NCBI RefSeq assembly: GCF_030697925.1
Contig: NZ_JAUYOJ010000126.1
Span: 1 to 64,000, forward strand
Length of the DNA: 64,000 nucleotides
Direction: 5' to 3'
From: Phenylobacterium sp.
Lineage (GTDB): Bacteria > Pseudomonadota > Alphaproteobacteria > Caulobacterales > Caulobacteraceae
Shown: piece by piece, positions 61,028-64,000 of the stretch
Position numbering within the stretch: the first letter of the stretch is position 1
How the letters are laid out: the number at the start of each line of letters is the position of its first letter
Notes under the pieces: model-generated
Told to the model about the DNA's origin: nothing
What the model saw: the letters and a program-made list of their open reading frames with translations, nothing else
Database searches by the model: none
Program-made: the position numbers and the translations under genes

Positions 61028-62422
61028 CTAGGCCCGGTAGATCACCTCGCCGCCGACCACCGTGGCGGCGACCCACGACGCGTCCGGGTCCGCCAGGGCG
61101 GCCTCCAGGGGACCCCGCAGCAGGCAGAGGTCGGCCGCCGCGCCCACCTCCACCCGGCGGACTGGGCCGCCGGGATCGGCGAAGTCGCCCAGGAACAGAT
61201 CCAGCGCCGCGCGCGGGGAGAGGCGTTCGTCGGCCCCCAGAAGCCGGCCGCTCCGGGTGGTCCGGTTGATCGCCGCGGCCATGGCCGTCCAGGGGTCGGC
61301 GGCGGCATAGGGGGCGTCGCTGCTCCCGGCCACCTTGATGCCGGCGCGCATCAGGCTGGCGCAGGGATAGAGGGCGGCGAGATCGGCCGCGTCCACCTCG
61401 GCCAGGTAGCGGTCGCCGCGCTCGGCCACGAAGCCTGGCTGGGTGACGACGGTGAGGCCCAGCCCGGCGATCTCCCGCGCCGCGTCTGGATAGATGATCC
61501 CGCCGTGCTCGATGCGGTCGCCGGGCTCGACGCCGGCCTGCCCGAAGGCGGCCAGCGTGAAGGCCAGTTCCCCAGCCGCGACGCAGTGGACTGCCACCTT
61601 CCGCCCCCAGGCGCGCGCCTGGGCGATGATCGCGCAGACCGCGTCCAGGTCCGGCAGGCGGTCGTCGTCGAGCAGCACCTTCACCGGTCCGACCTGGAAG
61701 CCGCCGTCGGCCGGAGCTTCCAGGAACCCGCCGCCCATCAGCATCAGTCGCTGACGCCATTCCCCCGCCGCGACGGCCTGGGCGAAGACGCCGGCCTGGG
61801 CCTGGTCATTGGTGACGCTGGCGTCGGTGACGCCGGTGACCCCACGCCGCGCGAGGTCGGCGCTGGCCCCGGCCAGGGACGGGGGGTTCCCGGCGAGCCG
61901 CCCGCGCAGCCAGTCGTCGCCGCGCCAGATGCGCCCCGTGGGCGCGCCGTGATCGTCGCGCTCGACGCACTGTGGAGTCTCTCCATCGGCGACACGATCC
62001 AGCGCCACGGAGTTCAGGATCCAGAGGCCGCCGGTGCGATGCTGGATGCGCACGGGACGGTCGGCGACCATGGCGTCCAGGGCGCGACGGTCCAGCGGCT
62101 CGCCGCCGGCCTCGTGATAGCCGACGCCCCGCAGCCACTCGCCCGGCGACAGTTCGCCCGCCTTGGTCCGCAGGGCCCGGCTGATCCCTTCGGCGGAGGT
62201 CTGACCATCCAGCTCTACGGAGGCGCCCTGGGCCGCCAGGCCGAACAGGTGGATGTGGTGGTCGATCAGGCCGGGCAGCACGGCCCCGCACCGGCCATCG
62301 AGGTCGGGCTCCCGGCCGGAGAGTCCCGTTCCGATCTCGACGATCCGCCCTCCCGCCACGCGAACATCGACACCCGGCCGGCCTTCGACCTCGACCTCGC
62401 GGATCAGCAGGTCGCGGCTCAT
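61028..62422 (-). CDS. Amidohydrolase family protein (YtcJ-like)
   Basis: The start is the ATG overlapping the CoA-transferase stop (ATGA), so the product has 464 residues; the 894-residue track ORF is a long upstream extension. Metal-site landmarks are VLPGLIDHHIHLFGLA, RKVAVHCVAAGELAF, RIEHGGIIYPDAARE and KVAGSSDAPYAAADPW. It hydrolyses an amide or related bond, or works as a dehydratase; the substrate is unknown. It converges on the SnoaL-like gene. Confidence 0.88.
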   Translation of the reverse strand: MSRDLLIREVEVEGRPGVDVRVAGGRIVEIGTGLSGREPDLDGRCGAVLPGLIDHHIHLFGLAAQGASVELDGQTSAEGISRALRTKAGELSPGEWLRGVGYHEAGGEPLDRRALDAMVADRPVRIQHRTGGLWILNSVALDRVADGETPQCVERDDHGAPTGRIWRGDDWLRGRLAGNPPSLAGASADLARRGVTGVTDASVTNDQAQAGVFAQAVAAGEWRQRLMLMGGGFLEAPADGGFQVGPVKVLLDDDRLPDLDAVCAIIAQARAWGRKVAVHCVAAGELAFTLAAFGQAGVEPGDRIEHGGIIYPDAAREIAGLGLTVVTQPGFVAERGDRYLAEVDAADLAALYPCASLMRAGIKVAGSSDAPYAAADPWTAMAAAINRTTRSGRLLGADERLSPRAALDLFLGDFADPGGPVRRVEVGAAADLCLLRGPLEAALADPDASWVAATVVGGEVIYRA

Positions 62423-63666
62423 GCGAACTCGGCCAAGATCGCGGCCGTGTGGGCGCCCATGACCGAGGCCGACCGGCGCTCGGGTCGCGCCTGGGGCGCA
62501 GCGAGCGGCGTATCGTTCCAGCGCCACCTTCCCTCGCCTCCCACGACCTCGCCCAGCTCGGCCTCGGCGATCGGATCGGCGGCGGCCACGAAGGCGGCGG
62601 CCTCGCGCAGGGCCACATCGACCAGCATGCCGCCGCCTGTGGCCAGGGCCTGGAGCGCGCCGGTCGCGGCCATCACCCCGGCGATCGGATCGGCCAGGGC
62701 GTCGCCCACGAACATCGGCCGGCCCGAACCGTCCCAGGCGACCAGGCCAGCGGCGGCCGCCGCGTCGTCTCCGAACCCCACCCGGTTTTTCCAGGGCCCC
62801 GTGCGGCCATAGGCGGTGAGGCTGACCCAGACGAGGGCGGGACTGGCCGCGAAGGCCGCTTCCAAGTCGACGCCGAGCTGTTCCAAGGCGCGGGGGCGGC
62901 TGCTCTCGATGACCAGGTCGGCGCGAGCGATCAGCCGGGCGAGCTGGCCCCGGCCCTCTGGCGTCGCGAAGTCGAGCACGACGGATTCGTGGCCGGCGTG
63001 GAGGCGGTCGAAGAAGGCGCGCGGGCCACGGCGCGCGGCGTCGGGACGCCCGGCGCTCTCCACCTTCACCACCCGCGCCCCGACCAGGCCCAGCAGCTGG
63101 CCGCAAAGCGGCCCCGCCCACAGGGAGGACAGGTCGATGACCAGCGGCTGACGCACGGCTTCCCCGCGCCCCGGCGCCAGGCGGACGACCCGTGAGCCCT
63201 CCCCGCGCGCGCGTTGCTGGGCGTCGTCCCGCCCGCCGACAACGGCGGCGGGAACGCCGAGTTCCTGGCCGGCGTCGGCCAGGTCGGCCGCCGCCCGCCG
63301 CCGCGCCGCACGCTGTAGCGCCGCCCAGGGCTCCTCGCCCAGGCCGCAGCCGATCCAGGCGGGGACCGCCTGCAGGTCGTCGATGCGGGCCAGGTTCGCC
63401 ACCAGCCAGCCGTCGGCGGTCTCGATCAGGCGCGCGGTTCCATTGGCGGACGTCCGACCTCGTCGCGTCAGGCCCAGCTCCGCGGCCCGCTCCCCGAACA
63501 GCCTCATGTCGACCTCGGCGCCAGCGGTCCGCGCCGCGGAGAGCAGGGCCTCGATCCGTCCGGCATGGTCGCGGCGCGGCAGCGCGGGCGTGGCGTCTCC
63601 AGTCAGCAGGGCCAGGCCCGAGCGGGCCCACCGCGCGGAGGCGGGCGCCAGGTGCGCCACGCTCAT
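62419..63666 (-). CDS. CaiB/BaiF-family CoA-transferase with an N-terminal extra domain
   Basis: A 415-residue protein. The usual N-terminal motif of the family, LVIDLSSLWAGPLCGQLLGLVGARVVKVES, occurs only at about residue 175. Residues 1-165 form another domain (DGWLVANLARIDDLQAVPAW, RRAAADLADAGQELGVPAAV) that resembles the C-terminal half of CaiB proteins. Later landmarks are SVVLDFATPEGRGQLARL, LVWVSLTAYGRTGPWKNRVGFGDDAAAAAG and the Asp in MFVGDALADP. The order looks circularly permuted. It overlaps the amidohydrolase and the enoyl-CoA hydratase genes by 4 bp each. Confidence 0.85.
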   Translation of the reverse strand: MSVAHLAPASARWARSGLALLTGDATPALPRRDHAGRIEALLSAARTAGAEVDMRLFGERAAELGLTRRGRTSANGTARLIETADGWLVANLARIDDLQAVPAWIGCGLGEEPWAALQRAARRRAAADLADAGQELGVPAAVVGGRDDAQQRARGEGSRVVRLAPGRGEAVRQPLVIDLSSLWAGPLCGQLLGLVGARVVKVESAGRPDAARRGPRAFFDRLHAGHESVVLDFATPEGRGQLARLIARADLVIESSRPRALEQLGVDLEAAFAASPALVWVSLTAYGRTGPWKNRVGFGDDAAAAAGLVAWDGSGRPMFVGDALADPIAGVMAATGALQALATGGGMLVDVALREAAAFVAAADPIAEAELGEVVGGEGRWRWNDTPLAAPQARPERRSASVMGAHTAAILAEFA

Positions 63667-64000
63667 CGGACCGGCTCCAGATGATCGACCAGTCCCCAGG
63701 CTTGGGCCTCACGGGCGTCGATGTCGAAGCCGCTCAGGCCCATGAAACAGGTCCGGTGGCGACCGATCCGGCGCGGCAGGCTCGCCGTGCCCCCAGCCCC
63801 GGGGATCAGGCCCATCCCCACCTCAGGGAGCCGGAACAGGGCCCCGGGATCGGCCACCAGGCGGGCGGCCGCCGCGGCGATCTCGATCCCACCGCCGATG
63901 GCGGCGCCCTGAACGAACACCGTCAGTCTCTCGCCCAGCTCGTCGGCCAGCCGCACCGGCGAGCGCTGGGTGCGGATGATGTGGGCCAGGGCCAGGTCGG
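63663..64000 (-). CDS. Enoyl-CoA hydratase/isomerase (N terminus outside the window)
   Basis: The frame stays open to the window edge (DLALAHIIRTQRSPVRLADE). Crotonase landmarks are VFVQGAAIGGGIEIAAAAARLVADP with the oxyanion-hole glycines, and FRLPEVGMGLIPGAGGTASLPRRIG with the likely catalytic Glu. It adds water across, or shifts, an enoyl-CoA double bond. It precedes the CoA-transferase with a 4-bp overlap, so the CoA step and hydration are coupled. Confidence 0.92.
   Translation of the reverse strand, partial: DLALAHIIRTQRSPVRLADELGERLTVFVQGAAIGGGIEIAAAAARLVADPGALFRLPEVGMGLIPGAGGTASLPRRIGRHRTCFMGLSGFDIDAREAQAWGLVDHLEPVR

Noticed and set aside
61028-63712. 894-codon fusion of amidohydrolase with an upstream domain
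   Set aside because: The N-terminal 430 codons are an out-of-frame reading of the CoA-transferase gene; the true start overlaps its stop.

Overview
The window is GC-rich, gene-dense DNA from an alphaproteobacterium, most likely a Caulobacterales member close to Phenylobacterium or Caulobacter. The evidence is the DUF1134/EipA envelope protein, several large TonB-dependent receptors with hydrolases or oxidoreductases beside them, an IclR/TauD/CaiB-rich catabolic style, and GC-rich palindromic intergenic repeats. The lineage is inferred from gene content, not from a database match.

Region 1 (1-17.5 kb) is core chromosome. It holds the end of rplT, pheS, pheT, a VOC protein, EipA-like lipoprotein, lepA, a TonB receptor, small envelope proteins (entericidin-like, DUF983, DUF3309), an MHS-type MFS permease, a DUF599 protein, msrA with a tandem MmcQ/YjbR array, a TPR protein, a c-type cytochrome and tRNA-Ser(GGA). 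At least four structured intergenic repeats lie here.

Region 2 (17.5-22.5 kb) looks like a mobile or defence island next to tRNA-Ser. It has a large serine recombinase, a truncated DUF2924 gene, a small zinc-ribbon protein, a TIR-domain protein with a histone H1-like tail, a small conserved-looking ORF, an McrA-like HNH endonuclease, and a 149-bp element with 29-bp inverted repeats.

Region 3 (22.7-50.4 kb) is a large catabolic island with a strong organosulfur flavour. One minus-strand unit encodes a TonB receptor, type-B carboxylesterase, BisC-like molybdenum S/N-oxide reductase and YeiH-family transporter. Further units encode two TauD/TfdA dioxygenases, an IclR regulator, a thiol dioxygenase, a four-domain rhodanese protein, a 2-hydroxyacid dehydrogenase, a class II aldolase, an MFS permease, a CaiB CoA-transferase, a GrdB-like CxxC protein, two OYE-type flavoenzymes, an FAH-family hydrolase, an AraC regulator, another TonB receptor and an alpha/beta hydrolase. 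Five promoter regions in this island share a tandem TTGATAC motif repeated at exactly 20 bp. This suggests one regulon, probably under the IclR protein encoded in its middle.

Region 4 (50.5-64 kb) holds a DAACS symporter, a PRC-barrel protein and a second catabolic block. A tightly overlapping minus-strand operon runs acyl-CoA dehydrogenase, PQQ quinohemoprotein dehydrogenase, GST, HCCA-isomerase-like protein, serine hydrolase, amidohydrolase. A divergent pair encodes an aldo/keto reductase and a SnoaL-like protein. A third unit, running off the right edge, runs enoyl-CoA hydratase, CaiB-family CoA-transferase, amidohydrolase.

All functions are read from motifs and gene context by eye; no searches were run.
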